The notes beneath the pieces are model-generated. The model ran no database searches. It was not told where the DNA came from and saw only the letters and a program-made list of their open reading frames with translations. Positions 1 to 7,935 of a stretch of 22,975 bases of DNA are shown here, in pieces. The stretch's first letter is position 1; the number at the start of each line of letters is the position of its first letter. The position numbers and the translations under genes are program-made. The DNA comes from Candidatus Aminicenantes bacterium UBA4085 (GTDB lineage: Bacteria > Acidobacteriota > Aminicenantia > Aminicenantales > UBA4085): the NCBI GenBank assembly GCA_002383325.1, contig DFYJ01000116.1, positions 1 through 22,975 of the forward strand, read 5' to 3'.

Positions 1-229
1 CATACACAAGTTTCGGTTATATCTCGGAGGCGATCTTGATGACGTAGTGCTCGTCGCCCTTGATATAGCCGTATTTGATGTGCGTTTCGCCCTTGTCCAG
101 GATCAGCTCGCCGACCGGCGGCACGATCGCCCGGCCCTCGGAGTAGGCCACGAAGCCCGACTCGATGGCTGGGATGAGGTCCAGCGAGGGAAGGACCTCC
201 CTAATCTGGCTCAATGTTGCGATCTTCAC
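1..229 (-). pseudogene. Ornithine cyclodeaminase/mu-crystallin family protein, N-terminal part with in-frame stop (partial at window edge)
   Basis: The 70 residues from a GTG start at 229 (AAGG about 6 nt upstream) match the N-terminus of ornithine cyclodeaminase/mu-crystallin proteins: an 'I-x-x-A-I-E-x-G-F-x-A-Y-S-E-G-R-A' helix, then 'PPVGEL', then 'HIKYGYIKGDEHYVIKIAS'. In the family this last strand continues into a G-F-Y-x-N motif and a Rossmann NAD domain, for a total near 320 residues. Here a TAA stop (17-19) follows after 'EI'. Shifting one base after the Glu codon gives Y-N-R-N-L, which resembles the expected continuation, so a one-base frameshift (real, or an assembly error) is likelier than a natural 70-residue protein. 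Family members make proline from ornithine or reduce imino acids; the specificity here is unknown. It is the last gene visible in the minus-strand unit, 21 nt after the class I aminotransferase. Confidence 0.6.
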
Positions 230-250
230 GCTAGGCCTTGCGCGCGGCGC

Positions 251-1381
251 CTATTTCGTCCTCATTTCCTTGAGCCACTCGCTGATCCTTCCGAGCGCCG
301 GCTTCAGGTACTCGTGGGGCTGGCCGTAGCTGATGCGGACGAAATGGTCCAGCCCGAAGTGGTCGCCGGGCACGATGAGCACCTTCTTCTCCTCGCGCAG
401 CCGCTCGACGAGCTGGGTGGAATTAATGTCCAGGTTGTACTTCACGAAGGCGATCGCCGCTGCCTGGGGAGGAGTGCCGCTCAGGATATCGCCCTGCTCC
501 TTCATCCATTGCTCCAGCACGGGGTAACCGCGCCGGATGTAACGGCGGGTGCGCTCGATGATGCGGGGCCGGACGCGGGGGGACAGGGCGTAGGCCGCCA
601 GGTGGTTCGAGAGCATCGTGGCGCTCAAGGTCAGGTATTCGTGCCTGGCCCAGAGCTCGTCGATGACGCCGGCCGGTCCGACGGCCCAGCCGATCCGCAA
701 ACCCGGCAGGCCGTAGGCCTTGCTCAGGCTGCCCACGGCCAGGACCTTGTCGTACATTCCGTAGAACGACAGCGTTTGTGCCTCGGCCAACCGCTCGGCT
801 CCGGCATAAACCTCATCCGCCAGAATCCAAGCCCCGGACCAGCGGGCCGCCTCGATGATCGCCTCCATCTCCTCGTTTTTAAGGATGTAGCCCGTCGGGT
901 TGTTCGGGTTGCAGACCGCGATCAGCTTCGTCTTTGAGGTTACGGCTTCCTCCAGTTCCTTGAAATCGAGCGCCCAGCCGTTCCTCTCGTTCAGGCTGAA
1001 GGTCTTAAGATCGAGGCCCAGGTTCTTGGCCAGTCCCCAGATCTGCATGTAGTTCGGAAGCATGACGGCGGCTTGGTCCCCGGACGCGAGCAGGCCCCAT
1101 AGGATGTCGTAGTTGGCCTCGATGGCTCCCACGGTCACAAGGATGTTCTCCGGCCCCGTTCCTGGGTAGAGGGCGGCGATGTTTTGCCTCAGCTCCGGAA
1201 TGCCGTTGGCGTGGGCGTAGTCCATCTCAAGGGAGTGAAGGCCGGACAGACCCTCCGGGTCGTCCTGGAAGAGCTCCTTCAGGGTCAGCGGGTGGACCCC
1301 GCTCTCCGAGAGGTTGTAGTCGACGGCCTTCTCGAACTTGGACATCATCCGTTCCATCACGAAAGGCTGGAACTGGGGCAT
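251..1381 (-). CDS. Class I/II PLP-dependent aminotransferase
   Basis: This is a fold-type I aminotransferase of 376 residues, a normal family length. The PLP-binding lysine is Lys221 in 'SLSKAYGLPGLRIGW'. Other signature positions are Asn-Pro-Asn-Asn-Pro-Thr-Gly at 158-164, Asp189 and Tyr192 in 'ADEVYAG', and the cofactor-phosphate arginine near 229. The N-terminus 'VDYNLSESGVHPLTL' resembles a subgroup often labelled capreomycidine-synthase-like or aspartate aminotransferase-like, but the substrate cannot be assigned. I chose the ATG at 1381 because AAAGGAG sits 5-6 nt upstream; the longer reading from 1399 would place that ribosome site inside the gene. It lies 22 nt downstream of the symporter gene and 21 nt before the ornithine cyclodeaminase-like gene. 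Its probable role is nitrogen removal or amino-acid interconversion on the imported compound. Soluble, cytoplasmic. Confidence 0.85.
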   Translation of the reverse strand: MPQFQPFVMERMMSKFEKAVDYNLSESGVHPLTLKELFQDDPEGLSGLHSLEMDYAHANGIPELRQNIAALYPGTGPENILVTVGAIEANYDILWGLLASGDQAAVMLPNYMQIWGLAKNLGLDLKTFSLNERNGWALDFKELEEAVTSKTKLIAVCNPNNPTGYILKNEEMEAIIEAARWSGAWILADEVYAGAERLAEAQTLSFYGMYDKVLAVGSLSKAYGLPGLRIGWAVGPAGVIDELWARHEYLTLSATMLSNHLAAYALSPRVRPRIIERTRRYIRRGYPVLEQWMKEQGDILSGTPPQAAAIAFVKYNLDINSTQLVERLREEKKVLIVPGDHFGLDHFVRISYGQPHEYLKPALGRISEWLKEMRTK

Positions 1382-1403
1382 GGGGGCTCCTTTCAACAAT
1401 CCG

Positions 1404-3143
1404 TCAGGCTCTCTTCCGGCCCATCCGCATGAGCAGGCCCATACTGATCAGGGCCGAGGATACGGCGAGATCGATGCGGAAGGCGAACGCATCATGGTAA
1501 ACGGTCAAGACGAGCAGGGAGACGGCCGCGACCAGGGCTCCGAAGGCGATGAGCATGAAGCCGATGACCCCGAAAGGCGAGAGGGAATCGCCCGTCTTGC
1601 CTTCGAAAAGAAAAGGAGTCTTCAGGTCGGCGAAGAAGGCCTCGACCCTTTGCTTCTCGCCGTCCGGCGTGGGCCGCGACGCCGTCCCGATGACCATCCC
1701 CAGGATCGTGGCCGTGACGCTCACGACCGTGGCCGCGGAGTTCCAGCCGCTGCGGAGCCAGAATTCGAGCCGCGGGTCCGCCTTCATCTCCTCGGCGTAG
1801 ACCTGGACCAGGGCGAAGTTGGTCAGGACCAGGACGACGCCCGTGATGCAGCCCGCCGTCAGCCCCCACAGCGTCCCCCGCGCGTTGAACTTCTTGAACA
1901 GCAGGCCGAAGATCAGCGGGATCATGGTGGCCGGCCCGAAGGCGCTGAAGACGCGGAACATGATGTCCATGAGGTTGAAGCCCTGCAGGGCGTTGAACAG
2001 CATGGCCAGCAGGACCGTGCCCGTCCCGATCAGGACCGTGAAGGCGCGGCCCGTGAAAATCTCCTGCTTCTCGGTCAGCCCGGGCTTGATTTTCCTCTTG
2101 AAGAAGTCGCGGGTCAGGACCCCGGACAGAGTGTTGAACTCCGAGCCCAGGGTGGACATGGTCGAGCTGATGACCGAGGCCAGGATCAGCCCCATCATCC
2201 CGACCGGCAGGATCTTCAGGCTGATCAGGGCGTAGACTTCCTTGGCGTTGGCGATCCCCGGCAGCAGCACCCGGGCCGCGATGCCCGGCAGGAAGAAGAT
2301 CGGCGGCATGACGAACATCAGCCCGGCGATCAGGGCGATCATCTTGCCGATCTCCTTTTCGCTCCTGAGGGTGTTGTATTTCTGGACCAGGGCCCAGCTG
2401 GCGTTGTAGGACAGAACCGTGACCAGGAAGACCGTGAAGACGAGGTAGGACCAGCCGTAGGGCTCGGGGGCCGGGTGGAAGAAGCCGGCCGGGAGGGCCC
2501 GGGAGAAATCCCCCAGGTTCCCTATCTTGCCCAGGGTCAGGATAAAGAGCGTGACGACCGAGACGGCCAGGATGGAGACGTTGACGAAGTCGGTGATCAT
2601 GACCGTCATTTGGCCGCCCATGAACGAATACAGGATCATGACCAGCCCGATGATGGCCATGAAGGCGGTGATCGAAAGCCCCAGCCCGCGCAAGGCCACG
2701 GCGAAGATGATCGAGGTCGAGAGGATCTTCAGGGCGTTGTCGAACATGCGCAGCGGCAGGCCGGTCCAGACGAAGACCTGGTGGACGATCGGGCTGTAGC
2801 GGCGCTCCATGAAGCCGAGCGGGGTCATGACCCGGGCCCGGCGCCAGCGGCGGGCCGTCAGCAGGCCGCCCAGCACGATGCAGAGCGGGCTGATCCAGAG
2901 GATCACGACGGCCACCAGGCCGTACTTGTAGGCGATCTCGTTGTAGATGACAAAGAGCAGGGCGCTGAACGAGGCCTTGTAGAAAGACGTCCCGGCCAGC
3001 CACCAGGGCATGACGTTTCCGGCCGCGAAGTAGTCCTTGGCTTTCCGGATGTAGCGGGCCGAGGCCAAGCCGACTCCGACCACGACCAGGAAGTAGGACA
3101 GGATGATCAAGTAGTCGGGAAGCCGGATGCCCTGGGCGTCCAT
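1404..3143 (-). CDS. Sodium:solute symporter (SSS family)
   Basis: A 579-residue polytopic inner-membrane protein with about 13 hydrophobic helices, starting 'MDAQGIRLPDYLIILSYFLV'. It carries the SSS signature in the fifth core helix region, 'ASVISSTMSTLGSEFNTLS' followed by a Thr-Arg-Asp-Phe, whose adjacent serines form the Na2 site in known SSS structures. An 'AAGNVMPWWLAGTSF' stretch near residue 47 is typical of the first broken helix. It should import a small organic solute with Na+; the partner genes suggest an amino acid, amino-sugar acid or related anion. The start at 3143 overlaps the upstream aminotransferase stop by one base (TGATG) and has GGAG just upstream. A longer in-frame reading to 3281 lies over the aminotransferase and was discarded. 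It is the only transporter in the locus. Confidence 0.9.
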   Translation of the reverse strand: MDAQGIRLPDYLIILSYFLVVVGVGLASARYIRKAKDYFAAGNVMPWWLAGTSFYKASFSALLFVIYNEIAYKYGLVAVVILWISPLCIVLGGLLTARRWRRARVMTPLGFMERRYSPIVHQVFVWTGLPLRMFDNALKILSTSIIFAVALRGLGLSITAFMAIIGLVMILYSFMGGQMTVMITDFVNVSILAVSVVTLFILTLGKIGNLGDFSRALPAGFFHPAPEPYGWSYLVFTVFLVTVLSYNASWALVQKYNTLRSEKEIGKMIALIAGLMFVMPPIFFLPGIAARVLLPGIANAKEVYALISLKILPVGMMGLILASVISSTMSTLGSEFNTLSGVLTRDFFKRKIKPGLTEKQEIFTGRAFTVLIGTGTVLLAMLFNALQGFNLMDIMFRVFSAFGPATMIPLIFGLLFKKFNARGTLWGLTAGCITGVVLVLTNFALVQVYAEEMKADPRLEFWLRSGWNSAATVVSVTATILGMVIGTASRPTPDGEKQRVEAFFADLKTPFLFEGKTGDSLSPFGVIGFMLIAFGALVAAVSLLVLTVYHDAFAFRIDLAVSSALISMGLLMRMGRKRA

Positions 3144-4435
3144 CACAGCTCCGAAAGGACGCCGTCCAGGATCGCCACGGAGTTGTCGATCTGCTCCGGC
3201 GTGATGACCAAGGGCGGAGCCACGCGCATGACATTGCCGTGAAGGCCGAGCTTGCCGCACATCAGCCCCCGCTCCACGCACTGGAGGACGATGGCTTTGG
3301 CCAGGTCCGCGGCCGGTTCCTTGGTCTTGCGGTCGAGCACGAACTCGATCCCGTACACGAGCCCCATGCCCCTGACGTCGCCGACCATCGGGTGCTTGGA
3401 CATCAGGTTGAGAAGCTTTCCCTTGAGATAGGCGCCGTTGCGGACCGCCTTCTCCAGGAGCCCCTCCTTCTCGATGATCTCGAGGACGGCCAGCGAGCCG
3501 GCGCAGCTCAGCGGGTTCCCGCCCAGGGTCGAGGACATCTCGCCCCGCTCGAGGCAGGCGAAGACTTCGGCCCGGGTCAGGAGGGCCGCGATGGGCGCGC
3601 CGCTGCCGATCCCCTTGCCGAGGACGAGAATGTCGGGAGCGAGGGATTCATGCTCCAGGGCCCACATTGTCCCGGTGCGGCCGAAGGAGGATTGGACCTC
3701 GTCCAGAATGAAGAGCAGGCCCCGGCTTTTCGCCCAAGCCTCGAGCTTCTTGAGCCAGCCCGGGGGAGGGAAGACGAACCCGGCCGTGCCCTGGTAGGGC
3801 TCGACGATGACGGCGGCCAGGGAGCCGGAGGATTGGACCGCGACGGTTTGGTCGAGGAAGGACAAGCAGAAAAGATCGCATTCAGGATGGGTCATGGCCA
3901 GGGGGCAGCGATAGCAGTACGGGTAGGGCGCCAGGATCGTGCCCGGGACAAGCGGCCCATAGCTGCGGCGGATCTTGGGGATGCCGCTCAGGCTCATGGG
4001 ACCGAAGGTCCGGCCGTGGAAGCCGCCCCAGAAGGAGACGATCTCGTACTTGCCGGTGAATCGCTTGGCCAGTCGCATGGCCGCGTCCATGGCCTCGGAG
4101 CCGGTGGTCAGGAAGATGACCTTGTCCAGGTGCGGCGGCGCGGCCCGGACGATCTTCTCGGCCAATCGCAGCCGCTCCGGGGTGGGGAAGTCGAAGGTGT
4201 TGAGGAGCCTTGCGGCCTGGCCGGCCAGGGCTTCGGCCAGGACCGGATGGGCGTGCCCGACGTTGGCCACCAGCACGCCCGAGGTCCAGTCGATGTAATG
4301 CTTCCCGTCGACGTCCCAGATCTCGGCCCCCGAGGCGTGGTCCCAGATGACCGGCGCCTGCCAGTTCATGCATTCGGGCTCGTAGGTCCGGGATAGCTCC
4401 AGGAGCTCCTGCGTTTTCGGCCGGGAGGTTGTCAT
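3143..4435 (-). CDS. Class III aminotransferase-fold PLP enzyme (omega-aminotransferase or amino-acid racemase)
   Basis: A 430-residue fold-type I PLP enzyme of aminotransferase class III. Visible marks are 'TTGSEAMDAAMRLA' (111-124, phosphate binding), 'FWGGFHGRT' (135-143), 'FILDEVQSSFGRTG' (243-255, with Asp245 for the pyridine nitrogen) and Lys274 in 'LGKGIGSGAPIAA'. The usual reaction is amino transfer from an omega-amino or alpha-amino acid. A four-cysteine insert at 174-190 (C-x2-C-x8-C-x3-C) is a feature I recall from a branch that includes archaeal fold-type I broad-specificity amino-acid racemases, so racemase activity is a real alternative. The ATG at 4435 has GAGGAG 7 nt upstream. 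It is the first gene of the leftward unit, behind a consensus-like -35, and couples to the symporter gene by a one-base overlap. Confidence 0.87.
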   Translation of the reverse strand: MTTSRPKTQELLELSRTYEPECMNWQAPVIWDHASGAEIWDVDGKHYIDWTSGVLVANVGHAHPVLAEALAGQAARLLNTFDFPTPERLRLAEKIVRAAPPHLDKVIFLTTGSEAMDAAMRLAKRFTGKYEIVSFWGGFHGRTFGPMSLSGIPKIRRSYGPLVPGTILAPYPYCYRCPLAMTHPECDLFCLSFLDQTVAVQSSGSLAAVIVEPYQGTAGFVFPPPGWLKKLEAWAKSRGLLFILDEVQSSFGRTGTMWALEHESLAPDILVLGKGIGSGAPIAALLTRAEVFACLERGEMSSTLGGNPLSCAGSLAVLEIIEKEGLLEKAVRNGAYLKGKLLNLMSKHPMVGDVRGMGLVYGIEFVLDRKTKEPAADLAKAIVLQCVERGLMCGKLGLHGNVMRVAPPLVITPEQIDNSVAILDGVLSEL

Positions 4436-4468
4436 GGTCGGCTCCTCGCTTCCGTTGGGGTGTCTGCT

Positions 4469-4499
4469 TTTATTCTCTCCGCGGCCGGCCGCGTGTCAA
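4469..4499 (-). promoter_or_regulatory. Candidate sigma70-type promoter with palindromic operator for the leftward operon
   Basis: On the minus strand a perfect TTGACA (4499-4494) is followed by a GC-rich spacer and an AT-rich -10 zone. AATAAA (4474-4469) gives a 19-nt spacer; AGAATA (4476-4471) gives 17 nt but is a poorer hexamer. The spacer holds a perfect 14-nt palindrome, CGCGGCCGGCCGCG (4480-4493). A dimeric repressor bound there would block RNA polymerase. The -35 is convincing; the -10 and the operator role are inference. It lies in the 134-nt gap between the two divergent operons. Confidence 0.45.
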
Positions 4500-4531
4500 G
4501 CGATCCCGACGGGAGTCCGGCGCGGCGACCC

Positions 4532-4560
4532 TGGCCGTGGCCGACGCAGAGTGCTAGAAT
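4532..4560 (+). promoter_or_regulatory. Weak candidate promoter for the rightward operon
   Basis: TAGAAT at 4555-4560 is a good -10 match, with only a poor -35 (TGGCCG, 4532-4537) 17 nt upstream. Transcription would begin about 2-3 nt before the ATG at 4570, giving a nearly leaderless message. This agrees with the lack of a Shine-Dalgarno sequence before that ATG. The evidence is thin, and an activator-dependent promoter elsewhere in the divergent gap is equally possible. Confidence 0.25.
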
Positions 4561-4569
4561 CAGCCCATC

Positions 4570-5799
4570 ATGGACGAGAGTGTTCTCCGGGCCGTCGATG
4601 AAAATCTCGAGGGGTCGCTGGAGATCCTGCGTGGGCTCATTGAAATCCCGTCCGTGCGGGGCGAGGAGAAAGGCCCGGCCCGTTTCCTCCAGCCGCGCCT
4701 GGCCGGCCTGGCCGATTCGGCCGAGCTCGTTCCCATCCCCGATTCCATCCGGGATGACCCCGACTACTCCTTTCCGATCGACGGCTTTCGCTATACAGGT
4801 GAGGCCAACTTGCGGGCTCGAATCAAGGGAAGCGGGTCGGGGCGAAGCCTGGCCCTCAACACGCATCTGGACGTCGTGCCTGCCACGCCCGGACAGGTCG
4901 AGCCGTTCAAGGCCAGGGTCGAGAACGGCTGGGTCTACGGCCGCGGGGCCTGCGACGCCAAGGGGCAGGCGGCCGTCATCTGGCTCGTCCTCAAGTCCCT
5001 GGCCGACCTGGGTCTGCGGCCCGGAGGAGACCTGACCGCGGATTTCGTCGTCGAGGAGGAGTGCGGCGGCAACGGAACTCTCCTGGTGCAACGGAACGGC
5101 TTGGCCGCGGACGGCGCCATCGTCCTCGAGCCTACCGACCTCGAAGTCGTCCATCTTGTCCGCGGGGCGGTCTGGTTCGAGGTGCGGACGTCGGGTGTCG
5201 CTGGCCACAGCGGCAGTCCCGGCACCACCGTCAGCGCCCTGAAAGAGGCCGTCGAAGTCATGGAGGCCATCGAGGCCCTCAAGGCGGAGACGCTGGCCGT
5301 GTCGCAGGCGTCGGTGCCGGAAATCGCGGACCACCCCAACCCGGCGCCCTGCACTTTCGGCATGCTCCATTCGGGCGTCTGGCCGGCCGCCGCTCCGGAC
5401 GAGGCCGTCCTCAAGGGCGTGTTCGGGTTTCTGCCTCCCTTCCGCAGACAGGATATCCAAGCCCGCCTGGCGGAGGCGGTCCGCCCCTTCCGGGCTGAGA
5501 TCCGGTTCACGATGCTGCGCAACGATCCGTCCCGGCTCCCTGAAGCGCATCTTTTGCCGCAGACCCTGCTTGCGGCCTGCCGCGAGGCCGGCGTCCCATC
5601 CCGGCCGGCCTTCATGAATGCATCGTGCGACGCCTGGCGATATACGGAAGGGCTGGGCATTCCAGCCGTGGTCTTCGGCGCCGGCTCCATCGGGACGGCG
5701 CACGGAGGGGGGGAGAGGATGGCGGTCGACGATCTCCGGAAAGCCGCCTCCGCCCTCATCCGATTCATCGGCCAATGGAGCGGGCTCGAACATGTCTGA
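4570..5799 (+). CDS. M20/ArgE/DapE-family metallohydrolase
   Basis: A 409-residue cytoplasmic M20 di-zinc hydrolase, a family that removes acyl groups or cleaves dipeptides and amides. The ligand set appears complete: His in 'NTHLDVVP' (about 99, with its Asp at 101), the bridging Asp in 'GRGACDAKGQ' (about 129), the Glu-Glu pair in 'VVEEECGGNGT' (about 163-164), a Glu in 'VLEPTDL' (about 187) and a His in 'GSIGTAHGGGE' near the C-terminus. The lid-domain 'GVAGHSGSPG' motif carries the usual conserved His. The family resemblance is to acetylornithine deacetylase and succinyl-diaminopimelate desuccinylase, but no biosynthetic neighbours are present, so a catabolic deacylase is likelier. It is the first gene of the rightward operon, has no clear ribosome site, and overlaps the next gene by 8 nt. 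Confidence 0.88.
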   Translation: MDESVLRAVDENLEGSLEILRGLIEIPSVRGEEKGPARFLQPRLAGLADSAELVPIPDSIRDDPDYSFPIDGFRYTGEANLRARIKGSGSGRSLALNTHLDVVPATPGQVEPFKARVENGWVYGRGACDAKGQAAVIWLVLKSLADLGLRPGGDLTADFVVEEECGGNGTLLVQRNGLAADGAIVLEPTDLEVVHLVRGAVWFEVRTSGVAGHSGSPGTTVSALKEAVEVMEAIEALKAETLAVSQASVPEIADHPNPAPCTFGMLHSGVWPAAAPDEAVLKGVFGFLPPFRRQDIQARLAEAVRPFRAEIRFTMLRNDPSRLPEAHLLPQTLLAACREAGVPSRPAFMNASCDAWRYTEGLGIPAVVFGAGSIGTAHGGGERMAVDDLRKAASALIRFIGQWSGLEHV

Positions 5800-6850
5800 A
5801 AAATCGACTATGAAAGCGCTGGTCAAGACGGCCAAGGGGGAGGGCTTCGTCGAGCTTCGGGATGTCCCCGTCCCGGAGATCGGAAGAGACGATGTCCTCA
5901 TCGAGGTCAAGGCGGCCGGCATCTGCGGCACCGACCTCCACATCCTCCACGACGAGTTTCCGTACTGGCCGCCGGTCATCCTGGGCCACGAGTTTGCCGG
6001 CGTCATCGCCGCCCTGGGGCCGGATGTCCGGGGCTGGTCCGTCGGGGAGCGCGTGGTGGGCGAGCCGCACACTCTGGCCTGTGGGACATGCTGGCTCTGC
6101 CGGACCGGGAGCCGCCAGCTCTGTCCCTCCAAACGCTCGCCCGGCTGGGGCATCGACGGCTGCTTCGCCCGCTTCATGCGCTATCCCGAGCCGGCCCTCC
6201 TCCACCGCCTCCCCGACGATATGCCCTTTGAGGAGGCCGCCTTCGTTGAGCCGGCGGCCAACGTCGTCCACGACGTGCTCGAGCGCGGCCGGGTCGAGCC
6301 GGCGGATACCGTAATCGTCGTCGGCCCGGGGCCGATCGGCCTCATGGCGGCCATGGTGGTCAAGGCGGCCGGAGCGGCCCGCGTGGCCGTGGCGGGGGCG
6401 AACATCGATGAGGCCATCCGCTTGCCCGCGGCCCGCAAGCTTGCCGCGATCGATGCCGTCTGGAATGTCGAGAAAGACGATGTCCCGGCCTCGGCCGCCG
6501 CGTTCACCGATGGGCGCGGCGCCGATCTGGTGGTCGAGGCCAGCGGTTCGGAGGGCGGTATCGGTCTCTCCGTCCGGCTGGTCCGCAAGAAAGGCAGGGT
6601 GGCGGCCATCGGCCTCACGGGACGGCCGGCGATCTCATTCCCCTACGAAGCCGCCATGTCCAAGGCTATCGATTTTATCTTCAATATGTCCACGTCTTAC
6701 ACGTCCTGGGACCGGGCCATCCATCTCGTCCACAGCCGGCAGATCGATGTCCGGCCGCTCGCTACGCATCAAGGCGGGCTGGATCGGTGGCGGGAGCTCT
6801 TCTCGGCGATGGAGAGCCGGCAGGGCCTCAAGGGCGTCTTCATCCCCTGA
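5792..6850 (+). CDS. Zinc-dependent medium-chain alcohol/polyol dehydrogenase
   Basis: A 352-residue MDR-superfamily dehydrogenase related to sorbitol and threonine 3-dehydrogenases. Catalytic zinc ligands are Cys45 (GICGTD), His66-Glu67 (GHE) and Glu153 (EPAANV). The structural zinc lobe is intact, with Cys97, 100, 103 and 111. The Rossmann motif GPGPIG lies at 178-183. The reaction is NAD(P)-dependent oxidation of a secondary alcohol, probably a polyol, sugar-acid or hydroxy-amino-acid carbon. I chose the ATG at 5792, which overlaps the M20 gene by 8 nt and has a GGAG upstream. The next in-frame ATG (5810) has no ribosome site but would still leave a complete enzyme. In context it probably oxidises the product freed by the hydrolase or by the exported lyase. 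Confidence 0.88.
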   Translation: MSEKSTMKALVKTAKGEGFVELRDVPVPEIGRDDVLIEVKAAGICGTDLHILHDEFPYWPPVILGHEFAGVIAALGPDVRGWSVGERVVGEPHTLACGTCWLCRTGSRQLCPSKRSPGWGIDGCFARFMRYPEPALLHRLPDDMPFEEAAFVEPAANVVHDVLERGRVEPADTVIVVGPGPIGLMAAMVVKAAGAARVAVAGANIDEAIRLPAARKLAAIDAVWNVEKDDVPASAAAFTDGRGADLVVEASGSEGGIGLSVRLVRKKGRVAAIGLTGRPAISFPYEAAMSKAIDFIFNMSTSYTSWDRAIHLVHSRQIDVRPLATHQGGLDRWRELFSAMESRQGLKGVFIP

Positions 6851-6879
6851 CCGGGGAGCGGCCCAGGAAGGAGAAAGCC

Positions 6880-7908
6880 ATGACTCACAAGTTCGGCATC
6901 ATCGGGGCGGGGATCATGGGCGGCGCCGTCGGCCGGGTCCTCAAGAACATTCCCGGCGTGGAGATCAAGGCCATCTGCGATCCGGCCGCCGAGCGGCGCG
7001 AAGCCCTCGGGAGGGAGCTGGGGGTTGCGGCGCTCTATGCGAATCACAAGGACATGCTGGACAAGGAGAAGCTCGAGGCCGTGGCCGTGGCCACGCCGGA
7101 CAACTTCCATCGCCAGCCGGTCGTCGACGCTCTGCAGGCCGGCTGCCATGTCTATGTCGAAAAGCCGATGGCCACCTCGCAGGCCGACGCCGAGGAGATG
7201 TACCGGGTCGTGAAGAAGACCGGCCTCAAGCTCCAGGTCGACTTCAACCACCGCTGGCTCTCGCCCTACCACAAGGTCCGCGAGATGATCGAGGCGGGCA
7301 AGCTCGGCGAGCCGCTGATCGGATTCGCCCGCAAGAACAACCCGATCTCGGTCCCGACCCAGATGATCAAGTCCTGGTCGGCCAAGTCCACCCCGGCCTG
7401 GTTCCTGTCCTGCCACGACATCGACCTGATGACCTGGTGGTTCGACGCCGATCCGGTCGAGGCCTACGCCCGCGGGACCAAAAAGGTCCTGGTCGGGATG
7501 GGCTTCGATACCTACGACGGCATCCAGTCGCTGGTGACCTATGAGGGCGGCCGGCACGCCACCTACGAGGCCGTCTGGATCTACCCGAATTCGAGCCCCT
7601 ATATGCCCGACTCGTTCATGGAGATCATCGGCAGCGCCGGCTCCCTGCACCTTGACCGCAAAGCCGAAGCGATCGACGCCTTGCTCCAGGAGAAGTTCGA
7701 TTGCCCCAGGACCTTCCTCAACTACAAGGTCTTCGAGGAGTGGCAGGGGGCATTCCCGGCCGCCGTCCGCGGCTTCGTCTACGCCATCGAACACGACACG
7801 GAACCCCATGTCGGGGCCCGCGACGGCGTGCGAAGCACGGCCGTCCTGGACGCGATTCATCGCTCGCTCGCATCCGGGAAGCCCGAAAAGATCAGCCTGA
7901 ACGTCTGA
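6880..7908 (+). CDS. Gfo/Idh/MocA-family oxidoreductase
   Basis: A 342-residue NAD(P)-dependent dehydrogenase. The N-terminal Rossmann fold begins 'KFGIIGAGIMGG' (GxGxxG at 9-14). The family Glu-Lys-Pro motif is in 'VYVEKPMAT', with its catalytic/cofactor Lys, and the C-terminal substrate domain has 'CHDIDLMTWWF', the usual His-Asp region. Members oxidise or reduce sugars, inositols, sugar acids and related cyclic polyols. AGGAAGGAG lies about 6 nt before the ATG at 6880; the longer frame reading to 6787 runs into the dehydrogenase gene and is not used. It sits 29 nt after the alcohol dehydrogenase and 27 nt before the aldolase-like gene, so these three probably act in sequence on one carbohydrate-like skeleton. 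The substrate is unknown. Confidence 0.9.
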   Translation: MTHKFGIIGAGIMGGAVGRVLKNIPGVEIKAICDPAAERREALGRELGVAALYANHKDMLDKEKLEAVAVATPDNFHRQPVVDALQAGCHVYVEKPMATSQADAEEMYRVVKKTGLKLQVDFNHRWLSPYHKVREMIEAGKLGEPLIGFARKNNPISVPTQMIKSWSAKSTPAWFLSCHDIDLMTWWFDADPVEAYARGTKKVLVGMGFDTYDGIQSLVTYEGGRHATYEAVWIYPNSSPYMPDSFMEIIGSAGSLHLDRKAEAIDALLQEKFDCPRTFLNYKVFEEWQGAFPAAVRGFVYAIEHDTEPHVGARDGVRSTAVLDAIHRSLASGKPEKISLNV

Positions 7909-7935
7909 CCGGACTAAGCACGACGGAGTCAAGCC

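Noticed and set aside
1338..3242. Long plus-strand open frame antisense to the symporter gene (634 residues)
   Set aside because: Its translation is Asp/Gly/Arg/Gln-rich and low in complexity, with no domain, and it lies opposite a clear membrane protein; it is a high-GC antisense shadow.
3144..3281. N-terminal extension of the symporter
   Set aside because: The extension overlaps the aminotransferase C-terminus, is Arg/Gly/His-rich, and the ATG at 3143 has a ribosome site and starts just before the first helix.
4432..6177. Long minus-strand open frame antisense to the M20 gene
   Set aside because: It has no family motif and low-complexity composition, and it opposes two genes with complete catalytic sets.
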